Assembly: GCA_024867545.1 (NCBI GenBank)
Contig: JANFNE010000066.1
Span: 124,001 to 188,000 of the forward strand
Direction: 5' to 3'
Source: Phytopythium helicoides
Lineage: Eukaryota > Oomycota > Peronosporomycetes > Pythiales > Pythiaceae
Length of the DNA stretch: 64,000 nt
Notes under the pieces: generated by a model
Seen by the model: the letters and a program-made list of their open reading frames with translations, nothing else
What the model was told of the DNA's origin: nothing
Database searches by the model: none
Shown: positions 52,610-64,000 of the stretch, piece after piece
Numbering within the stretch: the stretch's first letter is position 1
How the letters are laid out: the number at the start of each line of letters is the position of its first letter
Made by a program: the position numbers and the translations under genes

Positions 52610-54583
52610 ATGACCCGTAATGGTTTTCCGCCCCGCCCCAAGAAAGAAGAACGAGCGCTTCACTTCCCAACTCGCGGCGCATCCACGACCACGACCACCG
52701 CACCCACGCGGCGGCTCCCACTCGGCCTCATGCCGCTGCGACTGGCGCTCTCCGTGGCGGACGGCGCTGCTTCCGCGAGGGCGCGGCCGGCGTCCGCAGA
52801 TCGGGCGGAGCCCGCGGTGGCCTCGCGGCTCGGACGCGACCGCGGGCCCATCGGCGCCCCCGACCACTCAGCGGCTGCGCTCCCGCGCCTCACGAGCCTC
52901 TTGGGCCACCGCGCGAACGCGGACCGGCCGTTCGAGCGCGAGGCCAAGCGGCTGCGGCGGGACCTGTCGGTCGACGACGACCGGAGACTGCGACCGTCTG
53001 TCGACCACGTCCACAGGCTGGAGACGCCGTCAGACGAGATCCATCGGTGGGCGAACGATGTCCACAGGCCGCAGCCACTCTCGTTCGAGACGCAGGGTCG
53101 GTGGACGCCGCTCGTCCACGGCCACCGCCCGCGTCCGCACCTCGAGGAGGAGAAGGGCGTCCCGCCCAGAAGACCTGAGGGAGCAGACCACGAGCTCCAT
53201 CGAGGAGTCAGCCAGGAGTACCGCCGAGCAGAACTCCAGGAGCGCAGAGATCCGCGGACAGAACAGGATCCCAGAGAGCTGGTAGCTCCGACCAGCCACG
53301 AGCACGGCTACAGGGTAAGACGAGAAGAGCACGAGATGAGCCGTACAGCGGGACGAGATGATCACGCGCACAAGTACAGAGAGGCCCAGCCAGGTCGGCA
53401 GCCCAGCCATCGGGAGCGATTCCCGTTGGGGCCGCCGCCGGCCGTCGGCCAGTTCCCGAGTGACGTGACGGTTTTCAAAGCGCAGTCGGCACGTCGTCAG
53501 CCGGAGCAGCGGCGCTTTCTGCGCTCGGAAGACTCGGGAAGTCCCAGGTTTCATCCCGCCAGTGCCCTTCGGCGGCATGACACGGAGGACAAGGCGCACG
53601 CATTTGGTGCTCGGCAGTCGGGCTACTGGAACGAGCCTCCAGCCCCACGGTGGCCACATGACACCCCACACCTCGAGCGACCAGTTGTCCGAGTGCACCC
53701 GAGCCAACATGTTGACAGCGACCGCCCTGGGTCCGGAAAGCGAAGATGGGCCAATCGCTCCGAGGACGACGGCTGGGCCGAGGCAACCCACGGCCGAGCT
53801 GCTTCTAGTTCTTCCTTACATTCACACCACCATCATCAGCATCAACAGCATCAACAGCAGCAGCACTGCGAACCGTTCCGCGATCGGCAGTATCAGCAAC
53901 GACCAGCGTTGAGCGAGGCGCGTGATGTGCAGCTCTGGTTCGGCTCCAACTCTCCTCCGAGCGGTGTTCATGCAGCAGGGAACAACATCTACCGCCCTCC
54001 AATCACTACAGTCACAGCCACCCACGGATCGCAGAGAGGACCCGCCTCTAGCCAAGGTGATGCTGCAGTCACGTGAGCTGGTGCGCGCCACGCAATTCGT
54101 GCGCAACGCGCGTGACGAGATCGATTGGGTAGCGACGTTTCCTACAGGTGGGGTTTGCGCGGCACAGCATCTACGCGCTCATGTGCCCTCGGCGCAAAGG
54201 GCAGGTGGAAGGCGGAGGAGGAGCGCTACGCACTAGAACTGCTGGCTCTACTGGCCGACGGCACACTTCGGTTGCGTACAGGCGAGAGCGTGCGAGCCTT
54301 CCTGAGCAAGAAGCTACACAGTGATGATATGCGTGTACTAAAAAAGCTCAGCAACTGCAAGCGCTTCCATTTTGCGCGGACCATTACCCCGACGCTGCGG
54401 CCAGCCGAAGATTCCGAGGACAGCGCTGATGACGACGAGCGAGAGACAGAGACTAGTCGCAGTCCCGCGCTGGGCCGTTTGGCTGTGCTCAAGCGTGAGT
54501 TCCTGCGCGCCGTTCAGCTTGAGGCCCTCGTGGCTGTGCGGAGGTACCTGAGCGACTCCACACTGCGGGAACTGCTCGCCTAA
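52610..54583 (+). CDS. Low-complexity protein with conserved C-terminal helical domain; frame interrupted
   Basis: Start uncertain: the first ATG in the long open frame is 52610 (MTRNGFPPRPKKEERALHFP). The first 480 residues are Arg/Pro/His/Asp/Ser-rich and disordered with a His/Gln run (HSHHHHQHQQHQQQQH). The C-terminus is compact: VRATQFVRNARDEIDWVA, then VGFARHSIYALMCPRR, GRWKAEEERYALELLALLAD, RTGESVRAFLSKKLHSDDMR and VLKKLSNCKRFHF. I associate this W-x-EEE-Y-A...LR-x-FLS-K-L...MR-x-x-KK pattern with stramenopile proteins, where it sits in nuclear-looking low-complexity proteins. At least two single-base frame changes separate these parts (one before 54060, one at the GGG at 54199-54201). 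Confidence 0.6.
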
Positions 54584-56570
54584 TCGAATGATAATATGTA
54601 TGATGTGTCTGTTGTGATCGTTCGGTGAGTTCACTCTTCCACAACATCCACTCCATCGCCACAAATGGGGTCACCAATGTGGTTTGAGCAAATGGTGCAG
54701 AGTGTTCGAAGAGCCTTTGATCGTTTGCACTCAAGCTAAGAGATGTTGCTGTTACAGTCGTTGACAATCGGTTGGCTCCGAGAATCATGCCTCCCAAGGC
54801 GTGTCTGCCAAGCCGACCCGAAGGTTGTCTAGCTGAAGTATCCATGCAATGACGTTGCATTTTCATTGACATATGGCAGTAGAGGCCATATGGCACAGGT
54901 CCGGTTCTTGAGCGGTCGTCACCTCCACCAGCTTGCATCACGAGGCATTTCACACTTCCTGGTCGACCACCACATGCTGTTCACTCCTCCTGCGACGCAA
55001 CCCAGCGAAAACATGTGACGAGCAAGGCAGAGGACGCTGCAGAATTCAGTTTCTTCCTCTTCTGAACATTGCGCCTTCAGCCACCCGACTTCTCTCGCTT
55101 CCACTTGGTCGGCCTGTGCAATCCCAGCAGTGTCGTTTCATGATCCAACTACCTTCGCGCGACACCACAGGGTATCTTGTCAAAACAACCACGGTGATGC
55201 GCATCAAAATTTGATGTGCGCGACATTTCACTTGCGTCCACTATGGTGGACGGCGTCCGCCCTGCAATGTCAAAACTCGTTTGCCAGATGGCGAGCGTCT
55301 GAACTTTGCATTGCTGGGACCAGCGCAGAGACCGAGCACGATGCGCAATGCCATCGATTTGTTTACATTTCGCGTCGGGCCTCACGAGGCATGGTCATCG
55401 TCCGAGCCGCTTGCTCAGAACCGAACAGTGGTCCATTGGGGGAGCAGGTATGACGGCTCTGTACATGTACAGTAGCGGCCTCGGTGCAGCGTGAGCGTGT
55501 AGTACCTGCCTGCACCTCTGTGGAAGTGTTTTCGCAATGGGCTCTACTGGCTCAGATGCAAACAGGCGGCCAAATTTGAGTTCAGCGATCGCCCCCACCA
55601 CTGTTTGTCCTGAACGCTCGCTCAAGTCCGTCAGTGAGATGACGAGCCCGGCGAGCGCCAAGCAGCCTTACCCAACAAAGCGACGCAAGCCTCGTCCGAT
55701 ATCTAGCAGGTTCTCGTGCGTGCTCAGGATGAGATACGAATAGAGTTCCAAAACGCCCCATGCTCCCTTTGCGGTCATGGCGAGGCGCCACCAAGAAAGA
55801 ACTCGGGCTGCAACGACCGCCGTTTGATGCGTCAAAAAGCATCCTAAATTCCGATTATGAACTATCGAAATTGCGCGTCGAAAACGGGCCGCCGAAAAAT
55901 GCCGAGTGCCAGCTGGAGCGTCCACCATTTGCTCCTGCTCACGGCCGCATGCTGATGCAAAATTTAGGCGACGCAAGGCGACGCCACCACGGCTTCCACC
56001 GCCACGCGACACCTCGGACTCGCCAGCCAGCCAGGCAGCCAGCCAGATCATCCCTCCGCTGCCGATCTTCCACCCTCGGCCATCCCACGGTGGCGGCCGT
56101 CCACTCACCGCACGCAAATCACCCTCTGGCTGGCAGGCTCCTCCCTTCCTCCCCGCCCTCGGCGAGGGCTCGCGCAACCACTCGCGCCCCTCTCGTGGAT
56201 GCAGAGCCCGCCCCCCTTCCTGTCCGCGCCACTCAGCATCGCATGCCTGCCGGTCGCGGTCGGCCACGTACTTGGCCCGCGCGTACCGCAGCAGACATCC
56301 AGCGCGTCCGCTCCCGCGGCGGACGCTTCCGCCGGCGGCGCGCTCCCACTGGCCAAAACCCGTCGCGCATCGGTCCGCGATTGGCCAAAATGGCATGCAA
56401 ATCTTTTTTCGCGCACAGCCGGGGCGGGGCGTCCGCCACGGCTCTCTGCCATAGTGGATCTCCGTGGGTTGCCCCCCTCCGTTCCGCGCCACCCGCAGCC
56501 GCTCAGTTCCTCATTTGCCGCCGGCCGCACCCACCAGCACCGCCCCGCCCGAGGTCGTTCGCCGCCTGCC
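54584..56570. other. 2-kb intergenic region; H+-ATPase promoter at right
   Basis: No supported gene. The 600 bp before the ATPase are pyrimidine-rich, with a CCAGCCAGCCAGG-type repeat at about 56020-56045 and an inverted CCAAT (ATTGG) near 56380. Confidence 0.45.
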
Positions 56571-59480
56571 ATGGCCAACGAGAAGAGCCCGCTGCTGGCC
56601 TGCGGGCGCCGAGGGCTACCAGGCCGCCTGACGCCGACGACGAGCGCTTCTACATGGGCGTCGACAAGCGCTCGCTGTACGACACGCCCGAGTCGGGCCT
56701 ATCCACGGTCGAGGCCGCGCGCCGTCTCAAGCTCTTCGGCCCCAACGAGCTCGTCACGCAGGAGAAGCCCGCGTGGGTCAAGCTGCTCGAGCAGTTCTGG
56801 GGACCCATGCCCATCATGATCTGGCTCGCCATCCTCGTCGAGCTCGTCACGCGCGACATGCCAGACTTCTTCGTGCTCCTGTTCCTGCAGCTGCTCAACG
56901 GCATCGTCGGCTGGTACGAGGAGCTCAAGGCAGGCAACGCCGTCTCCGCGCTGAAGGCCAGCCTCAAGCCAGAGGCCATGGTCGTGCGCGACGGCGTGCA
57001 CCAGACCATCAACGCGGCGCTGCTTGTCCCCGGTGATCGCGTCACGCTCGCCGCCGGTGCTGCCGTGCCCGCAGACTGCGACCTGTGCGAGGGCAACGCC
57101 GTGCAGATTGACCAGGCCGCGCTCACTGGCGAGTCCTTCCCGGTCACCATGGTCACGGGCGACAACGCAAAGATGGGATCGACCGTCACGCGCGGCGAGA
57201 TCGAGGCCGTCGTCACGGCTACGGGCGGACAGACCTTCTTCGGCAAGACGGCGAGCCTCATCTCGTCGGTTGACGAGGTCTCCCACTTCCAGAAGATCCT
57301 GATCCGCATCACCATGTTCCTCATGGCCATCTCGTTCGTGCTCGTTGGCTTCTGCCTCGGCTACCTGCTCTACAACGGCGAGGAGTTCCTCGAGGCCATC
57401 GCCTTCTGCGTCGTGCTGCTCGTCGCCTCGATCCCCATTGCCATGCAGGTCGTGTGCACGTCCACGATGGCACTTGGCTCGCGCAAGCTCGCCGAGGAGA
57501 AGGTCATTGTGACGCAGCTGCAGTCGATCGAGACGCTCTCGGGCATGAACATGCTGTGCTCCGACAAGACGGGCACGCTCACGCGCAACAAGATGGAGCT
57601 GCAGGACGACCTGCCGATCTTCCACCCGGACACGACTCGCGAGCATGTGCTGGTCTCGGCTGCGCTTGCCGCCAAGTGGAAGGAGCCGCCTAAGGACGCT
57701 CTGGACACGCTTGTGCTCAACGCTATCGACCTTCGCCCGCTCGACCAGTACACAATGGTTGACCACCTGCCGTTCGACCCCTCGGTCAAGCGTACCGAGT
57801 CGACGATCCAGGGTGCCGACGGCGTGACCTTCAAGGTCAGCAAGGGTGCTCCGCAGATCATTCTTGCACTTGCCTACAACGTCGAGGAGATCCGCGAGGC
57901 CGTTGAAACCAAGGTGCTCGACCTCGCTCGCCGTGGCATCCGCTCGCTCGCTGTTGCGCGCACTCTTGAGATCGAAGGCGAGATGAAGTGGGTGTTCCTC
58001 GGCATCATGACGTTCCTCGACCCTCCTCGCCATGACACCAAGCGCACGATTGAGCTGGCCCACCAGAACGGCATCGGCGTCAAGATGATTACGGGTGACC
58101 AGGCTGCTATCGCTGTTGAGACCTGCCGAATGCTCGGAATGGGCACGACCATTCTTGGCACGGACGTGCTTCCTACGGCTCGCGTGGAGGACGGTCTGTC
58201 TTCGACGCTTGGTACGGATTACGGCGCCATTGTGGAGAGCGCGGACGGCTTCGCCCAGGTGTTCCCGGAGCACAAGTTCCTGATTGTCGAGATCCTGCGC
58301 CAGCGCGGCTGGGTGTGCGGCATGACGGGCGACGGCGTGAACGACGCTCCTGCTCTCAAGAAGGCCGACGTCGGTATTGCTGTGGAGGGCGCGACAGACG
58401 CTGCTCGTGCTGCCGCCGACATTGTGCTGACGAAGCCGGGTCTTTCGGTCATTATCAACGCCATCACGCTGTCGCGAAAGATCTTCCAGCGCATGCGCAA
58501 CTACGTGACGTACCGCATTGCGTGCACGATCCAGCTGCTGCTTTTCTTCTTCATCTCGGTGCTGCTGTTCCACCCTGACAGCTGCCGCTTCCCTCACTTT
58601 GTGCCGCGTGTCGGTGCTTGCCCGTACCAGGACAACTCGGAGAACGGTGCCGAGCCTGTGGACCCGTACTTCAAGCTGCCGGTCATTGCTCTCGTGCTGA
58701 TCACGATCCTGAACGACGGCACGATCATCTCGATCGCCTACGACAATGTTGTCCCCTCCAAGAAGCCTGAGACGTGGAACCTGCCGCGCATCTACTGGGT
58801 GTCGACGACGCTTGGTGTGATTGCTGTTGCCAGCTCGCTGCTGCTGCTCTTCTGGGGCCTTGACTCGTGGAACCCCAACGGTGTGCTTGCTTCGTTCGGC
58901 GTTGGCCAGCTGCCGTACGACCAGGTCATGATGATGATGTACCTGAAGATCTCGCTCTCGGACTTCATGACGGTCTTCACGGCTCGTACGGAGGGCTTCT
59001 TCTTTACCCGCGCTCCTGGTCGTCTGCTCGCCGCCGCTGCGTGCTTTGCCACCGTCGTGTCGACGATCCTGTCGGTGTACTGGCCGTTCCCGGAGATGCA
59101 GGCCATCTCGATCAAGCTGGCAGGCTTCGTGTGGCTCTACTGCCTGGCTTGGTTCCTCCTGCAGGACATGGGCAAGGTTGTGGTCTCGTACCTGCTGGAC
59201 CGCGTTCGCGCACATGAACGTGTTCGACGGCGAGAAGGTGACAAGCAAGTCGTACGTGCGCCACGAGGCGCAGCGCCAGAACCGTATCCGCATGGGATCA
59301 ACGTTCCTGTCGGGCGACGTGTCGATTCGCGACTCGTTCGTGGCCGGCCGTGCCGTGCGCGGATCGTTCATCGACAGCGGCCGCGGCATGACGCTGGAGC
59401 AGGCCATGGACCGCCTTGCGCGCCTCGAGGCCGAGCTCAAGGTGATCCGCCAGGTTATCCAGAACAGCGCGTCTGTGTAA
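56571..59480 (+). CDS. Plasma-membrane H+-ATPase (P3A type); three frame breaks
   Basis: ATP-driven proton pump, about 968 residues without introns. Motifs in order: TGES in ALTGESFPVTM (actuator), CSDKTGTLTRNKMELQ (phosphorylated Asp), KGAPQ (nucleotide site), MITGDQAAIA and GDGVNDAPALKKADVGIAV (hinge), with about ten membrane segments. The start MANEKSPLLA (ATG 56571) joins GAEGYQAA and then DADDERFYMGVDK only if one base is dropped near 56600 and another at the TGA 56629-56631. A third extra base near 59205 separates YLLDRVR from MNVFDGEKVTSKSYVRHE. The C-terminus is VIRQVIQNSASV. Without repair the open frame would start at ATG 56654. Codon bias suggests high expression. Confidence 0.93.
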
Positions 59481-59964
59481 GCTGTCGAGCTGGTAGTTTT
59501 GGGTCGCGAGTGCAGCTTTTTGAGAAGCTCGCGCTGCAGCGGTTTTGAGGAGAGAGAAAGGTAGGACGAGACGCTCGCTGGCCCATTGTGAAAATCAAAT
59601 GAACGTGCCAAACCCCAATACTGCCTTGCTTCGACATCATACAAAAAGAAGATTCTTGCCTCAATTCTAGCTGAACTGGAGTGCTCGCACATTCGACGAC
59701 AGGTTCTCGATGGCTTGGTTGAGTTTACCTCCTCAAAGTCACCCCCGCACAAGCAGGTACTTCCATCAGCAATGAAGCGAACGACATAATTCTTGGCCGG
59801 GTTGCACGCCGCCACCTGTCGATAACCGACTTTGAATGATTGCTGCACAGCAGAAAATGACTGCAGGAGTTTCATCGCACCGCAATTACTTTGAAGTGGA
59901 AACTATTCCTCACAACAAATCTTGCGCTCAAGCTACAGCACGAAGTGACCGGATCTTACACGCC
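59481..59964. other. H+-ATPase 3' flank and short Cys-rich minus-strand ORF segment
   Basis: Contains the ATPase 3' UTR. On the minus strand, from ATG 59875, an open stretch reads GYRQVAACNPAKNYVVRFIA and CLCGGDFEEVNSTKPSRTCR, faintly like a WSC-type Cys-rich module, but it has no clear continuation. I do not call a gene. Confidence 0.35.
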
Positions 59965-61903
59965 ATGACTCTGACAAGTGTTTGTGCGGTTTGGCTAACA
60001 CGAGTCAAGACTGTGGATCCGGAACCGATTGCCATAATCTGTCGTTTTCTGCTGCCTACGACCGCGTCGGCGATATCCAATGCTATTATCAACGGACACC
60101 TCGATCTTGCTCGCTTCCTCCTCAGCTCGTTGGCACAGGACAGCTGCAATGTTCATGCTCTCGACAAACGCTTACGTGCTCGCCGAGCTCTGGCAGCAGC
60201 GGCATTCGTTGGGAATAAAAATCTGATGGATCACATTCTGTCAACGTTCGCGTGCGGCATTGACGAGCTTGTGGTCCGAGAAGCAGTTCGGGGCGGGAAC
60301 GCTGATGTGATTAACTGGCTGAGCACGAAGGCTGTGTCAAGCAAATGTCAGAAGATCAGCCTTTTTGGTTATGATCTCCTACTGCTCGCTGCAAAGCATG
60401 GCGAGCTAGGCACTCTGCGGGCGCTGATGGAAGTGTGGGACAACGCAGACAACGAAATCATCGATTGGAAGGAGGCCGGGTTACATGAAGCAGCACATCA
60501 AGCGTTCCGGCTCGCGGCACGCTACGGAAACGTCCAAATTGTCAAGTACCTTCGGAACTTAGGCTGTGATTCTCCAAGAGCGAAAGAGATGAACGATGAA
60601 TTGCATACGGGGCCATTCGACGCCCTCATCTATGAGCAAAAACAACCCTGTGTCTCTTGTCAAAACAGCAATGGCGACTCGGGTGGTAGTTGCACGGGAT
60701 GGCGAATGGATAACGCCGCATTTCTTGGAAACCTGGACAATGTCAAGTGGTTCCATGCCAACCGACCCAAGCATCCATGCTCGACTGCTGCGATGGATGG
60801 GGCTGCTACCAATGGTCACCTGCTAGTTGTACAGTGGTTGCACGAAAATCGATCGGAAGGATGTACGAGCTCTGCACTTGACGGAGCTGCAGCCAATAAC
60901 CGTGTTGACGTCGTCGAATACCTGCTCTCGAATCGAGCTGAGAAGTTACATCTCGAGCAGTGCAAGGAGCAGCTGCAAATGGACATCTGACAATGGTCAA
61001 GAAGCTCCTTAAGGGAGCTTTCGGTGCTATTGATGATGTTGGCAATGCCACAAGTGGCAATAACGTGCATGCTGGAGTGGCGCTAGTTGCTGCTGCGAGC
61101 AACAACCACACGCACGTGACTCAATGGTTACTCGAGAATTATTCACAGCAATGTATTACAACAACGATGACGACAGGGATTGGACATCGTGTCACGTTTC
61201 ATCCGACCTCGAGAATCGACCCACCTCGTAATGGCAATTGAAGGTGCTGCAAAAAATGGTTATTTGGATGGGATCAAGTTGCTTTTGCCATACTACCACA
61301 GCTACCTAGAGGTGCAAGGATTACAGCCAAGGTATCCCAACGCTACACTTTGCAATTATCGCAGCTGCTATCCAAGGGCGTCTCGGCGCCGTGAAGCTCC
61401 TAGTCACTGAAGCTGCCAACCTTTGTTGCCGTGGATACAGCATCACCGATTTGTACCGCGCACTTGCAGTTGGGCATATCGCTGCGGCGAGAAACTGTCG
61501 TCTGTCGGTTTTGAAATGGATTGCAAGGCAGATCGACGTCAAACCAGTTTCCTCATCAGAGTTGGCTATTGGTTTAAGGTACGCAACTGATCGCGCGGAC
61601 TTTGAGGCTCTTCAATGGATAGCTGGGCAGTGGACCATAAGTGGTAAAAGCAGCCTTGACAAAGCAATTGACCTACATGCAGCAGGTCATCGTGCAGCGA
61701 GTCTTGGGTACCTCGAGGTCGTGCAATGGATGAGTTTGACTTTCGCTAATGATATCTCGCGAGAGTCAACTGCTGAATTTGAGGGTGATTGCCTTCCAAA
61801 AGATCGGGTGGCGACTTATGACGAGGCTATCCGTAGCTTCGAGTGGAGCAGATGCAAGTGGAGTGTTGCGAGCTTTGAAGAGCAGCGAGTTGCAGTCTTT
61901 TGA
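59965..61903 (+). pseudogene. Ankyrin-repeat protein, frame broken three times
   Basis: Begins MTLTSVCAVWLTRVKTVDPE (ATG 59965), a start I associate with oomycete ankyrin proteins; the frame is open back to an ATG at 59836. Ankyrin-like helices recur throughout: NAIINGHLDLARFLLSS, LAAKHGELGTLRALMEV, RLAARYGNVQIVKYLRNLGC, GAATNGHLLVVQWLHENRS, GAAANNRVDVVEYLLSN, GAAANGHLTMVKKLLKG, GAAKNGYLDGIKLLLPYY, IIAAAIQGRLGAVKLLVTEA and RAASLGYLEVVQWMS. The frame changes at about 60957 (a base missing), 61170-61180 (extra) and in CCC 61336-61338 (extra). Repeats on both sides of each break are well conserved, so these may be assembly indels instead of a dead gene. No introns are evident. Confidence 0.7.
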
Positions 61904-62053
61904 CGAGACCACGACCATTTGCCAAAGACGAGAGAAGAAGTAGATGAGATCTTAGATATGGCTCATAGTGAGCTTCTGGATATTCCTGAACTTTGAGCTT
62001 TGAGATAGCAGGACTTGAATCGCATTTGATGCACATTTACTCCTATCAAGTTT

Positions 62054-62090
<37 letters not shown>

Positions 62091-62296
62091 CGTTTGGTGA
62101 TTCGTGAAGGTCTAGAGGAGTGCCTCGCTCCCACGGATACGGTTTGCGAACTGTTTTCTTTCAACGCAACTATTGTACAACAAGGGGGAACGGACTAATA
62201 CCAACGAAGATCCATCACATGTTTTGTTGATAACCTTACAGTAAACTGCTCAAAACGCCATCAAGTCCGAGTCCTCGCGCCGCTTTACACTGTTGA
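61904..62296. other. Convergent 3' intergenic region with poly-T tract
   Basis: Lies between the ankyrin frame end and the stop of the minus-strand receptor kinase. It holds a 34-base T run and nothing else recognisable. Confidence 0.5.
62057..62090. repeat. 34-bp homopolymer T run
   Basis: An uninterrupted T34 (A34 on the minus strand), about 205 bp beyond the kinase stop codon. It could be a retroposed poly(A) relic or a simple microsatellite; I see no flanking target duplication. Confidence 0.9.
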
Positions 62297-64000
62297 CTAA
62301 TGCGACGAGCTGGACGAGACCGACGACACCGATCCGTTCGTCGGCAGGAGCTGCTTGAACATGTACACTAGCTCGGTTGCCGTTGGACGCTCGCTTGGGT
62401 TCAGGTGCAGGCACCGCACGGCAATGTCATGAATGGCCGGTGGGCACTTGTCTGAGAACTCCGGAATCAGTTCGCCACTTGCAACCATGCGCAGGATGGC
62501 CGTCTCCTCGACCTTGCCTCCCTGGGGCGGGTTCTTGGCATTCCAGTACGGGTAGTCCTCCGTGTCGATCTCAGACAGCACAACACCGAACGAGAAAATG
62601 TCGGCACGCTCATCGTAGTCCTTACCAAGAAGCACCTCAGGTGCAATCCAGAAAGACGTCCCGATGCCCGCCGTCATGTGCGTCTCTTCAAAGTGGCGCT
62701 CGCGCGACACCCCAAAGTCGCTCAGTTTGGCGTCCATGTCTGTGTTGAGCAGCACGTTCTTGGATTTGAGGTCACGGTGAATCAACTTCGGGTTCAGCGA
62801 GTGGAGGTACGTCAAAGCCTCCGAAATGTGCAGTGAAATGCGGGTCTTGTGAGCGTCCCAGGTAAGCGGCGTGTTGCGTAGCTGGAACGAGTGGAGCACC
62901 TCACGAAGATCTCCACGTTCCATGTATTCCGTTACAGCACTCAGGTTGCGTAACGTGTCCCAAGCCACGCCAATGAACTCGACAATGCGCGGATGCTCAA
63001 GCGTCGAGATCAAGCAGATCTCCTTCATGAAGGCTTCCACGTGCTTCATGTCTGAGCACAAGTCCGAGCGAATGCGTTTGATTGCCACACGCCTGCGGTT
63101 GTACACTCCGCTATACACAAGCCCAAACCCGCCCTTGTTGATACAGTTGGCGACCTTGACATCCTTGAACGGGATGCGGTGCGCTATGATGAGCGGATCG
63201 TTGATGATGTTCGTGTTCGCTGTGAAGTGCGAGTCGAATGACAGCGTGTGGCCGAACATATTGTCTTCCTGCTGCTCCTTGCGTCGCTGGTGTGCGCGGC
63301 GCTGACGCACGAACACAAAGAGAAGAATGGCGATGACGACACAACCAGCAACGACCACATAGATCAGGTACGAGTTGCTGCTCGACGAGGACGATGAAGT
63401 CGCCGTAGCTGCCATAGGAAAGATGAAGTTAGCATAAAAACAGATCATCTAACTGGCTGGATGGTTGACAACGTACTGGAAGACGTGTCGGTAAGCACAC
63501 AAAATTCAACACTGTGCGTCGAGTTCCACGTGCCGTTCTCGCACGTGTACGAGTCATCGGGGGTGTTGATGTTGAAGTTTGTCAGCCCCGCAATGTCATC
63601 GAAAAGGTCCGCACTGATCGTGTAGTTGTCAACCGGGTTGCCCAGCAGGTAGCTGAAGATGGTGCAATGTTAGATTCTTGCCATGATTCCTCGAGATGTG
63701 TCGTGCAGTGTACTTACAGACTGTCGAGGCTACTAAGGTAGAATAGCCGGTACGGGATATCTGTGAATTCGTTGCCCGTCAGGTTGCTGAGGATATCAGT
63801 GCACCACTTTGTTAGTGTCTTTGGACTGATGCAGTCCGGTTTCGTCTGAATACACACTTACATGGACTGGAGTGGGCACGGATTTGCCGAGCACATTTGC
63901 GGAGAGATCCGCGAGTACGAGCCGTGCAGCAGGTTGTTCGACAGATCCCTATGGTCCCAACAAACCCAGAGTCGGTCCGGTTAGAGCAGCGCAGACCAAG
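62297..64000 (-). CDS. LRR receptor-like protein kinase, TKL type (5' end outside window)
   Basis: The last exon 62297-63408 encodes a Ser-rich linker, one membrane segment (LIYVVVAGCVVIAILLFVFV), then a complete kinase domain: GGFGLVYSGV (Gly loop), VAIKRI (Lys), HRDLKSKNVLL (catalytic loop), DFGVSR (DFG), GTSFWIAPEVLLG and RPTATELVYMF. Upstream exons 63477-63652, 63718-63786 (69 bp) and 63862-63948 (87 bp) encode the extracellular part: leucine-rich repeats (DLSNNLLHGSYSRISPQM, NLTGNEFTDIPYRLFYLSSL) and a Cys-containing cap (SYTCENGTWNST, VEFCVL). Introns of 65-75 bp separate them. More LRR exons must lie beyond base 64000. A role in surface signalling is inferred. Confidence 0.9.

Noticed and set aside
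56699..59875. Very long open frame on the minus strand through the H+-ATPase
   Set aside because: It is the antisense shadow of a GC-rich, codon-biased gene; the translation is Arg/His/Asp/Val-rich with no domain, whereas the plus strand has every P-type ATPase motif.
62057..62090. Poly-T run as evidence of a retroposed gene
   Set aside because: The neighbouring kinase has several introns and I see no target-site duplication, so a simple homopolymer is the safer call.

Overview
This window is nuclear DNA of a eukaryote, almost certainly an oomycete (stramenopile; a Pythium/Phytophthora-like lineage fits best). The evidence is a GC-rich, very gene-dense layout with genes a few tens to hundreds of bases apart on both strands. 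Introns are short (about 60-95 bp) with GT..AG ends, often GTRNGT donors. The gene families also fit: a P3A plasma-membrane H+-ATPase, TKL-type LRR receptor kinase, oomycete-style ankyrin protein, PH-domain proteins, and a C-terminal domain I associate with stramenopiles. I see no prokaryotic operon, rRNA, tRNA or CRISPR array.

Layout. 1-8.5 kb: tail of a protein sharing a domain with the carbonic anhydrase further on, then three minus-strand genes: an exocyst Exo84-like protein with N-terminal PH and DEP domains, an EH-domain endocytic adaptor, and a PHD-finger/RCC1 propeller protein. 8.9-18 kb: Rab1, mitochondrial beta-carbonic anhydrase, TAF12, a domesticated MULE-type transposase, a HIT protein and MED8. 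18-32.6 kb: membrane-anchored histidine acid phosphatase, alpha/beta-hydrolase with a SAP-like tail, two PH proteins, TDP1, a WW/kinesin-14 and a PB1 protein. 33.8-38.7 kb: an inverted pair of about 96% identical secreted proteins flanking 2.1 kb, then COMMD4. 41-51 kb: an orphan gene, a multi-spanning metallophosphoesterase, COX15, an SLC25A39/40-type carrier and a small membrane protein. 52.6-64 kb: a low-complexity nuclear-type protein, the H+-ATPase, a broken ankyrin gene and an LRR receptor kinase that runs off the right edge.

The genes form no single pathway. Three themes recur: membrane traffic (exocyst, EH adaptor, Rab1, COMMD4, kinesin), the basal transcription machinery (TAF12, MED8) and mitochondrial function (carbonic anhydrase, COX15, SLC25A39/40).

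Reading caveat. Seven genes (Exo84, EH adaptor, TDP1, metallophosphoesterase, 52.6-kb gene, H+-ATPase, ankyrin) can be read through only by allowing single-base frame changes, usually next to short homopolymers, while equally long neighbours are perfectly open. The simplest explanation is residual assembly indels; pseudogenisation (ankyrin) or +1 recoding are alternatives. Splice sites were placed by eye from reading frame and consensus and have not been checked against transcripts. I did not find an obviously new multi-gene system. The most unusual items are the domain fusions, the inverted secreted pair, the inactivated transposase sharing a 35-bp start-to-start gap with a HIT gene, and the carbonic-anhydrase tail domain.
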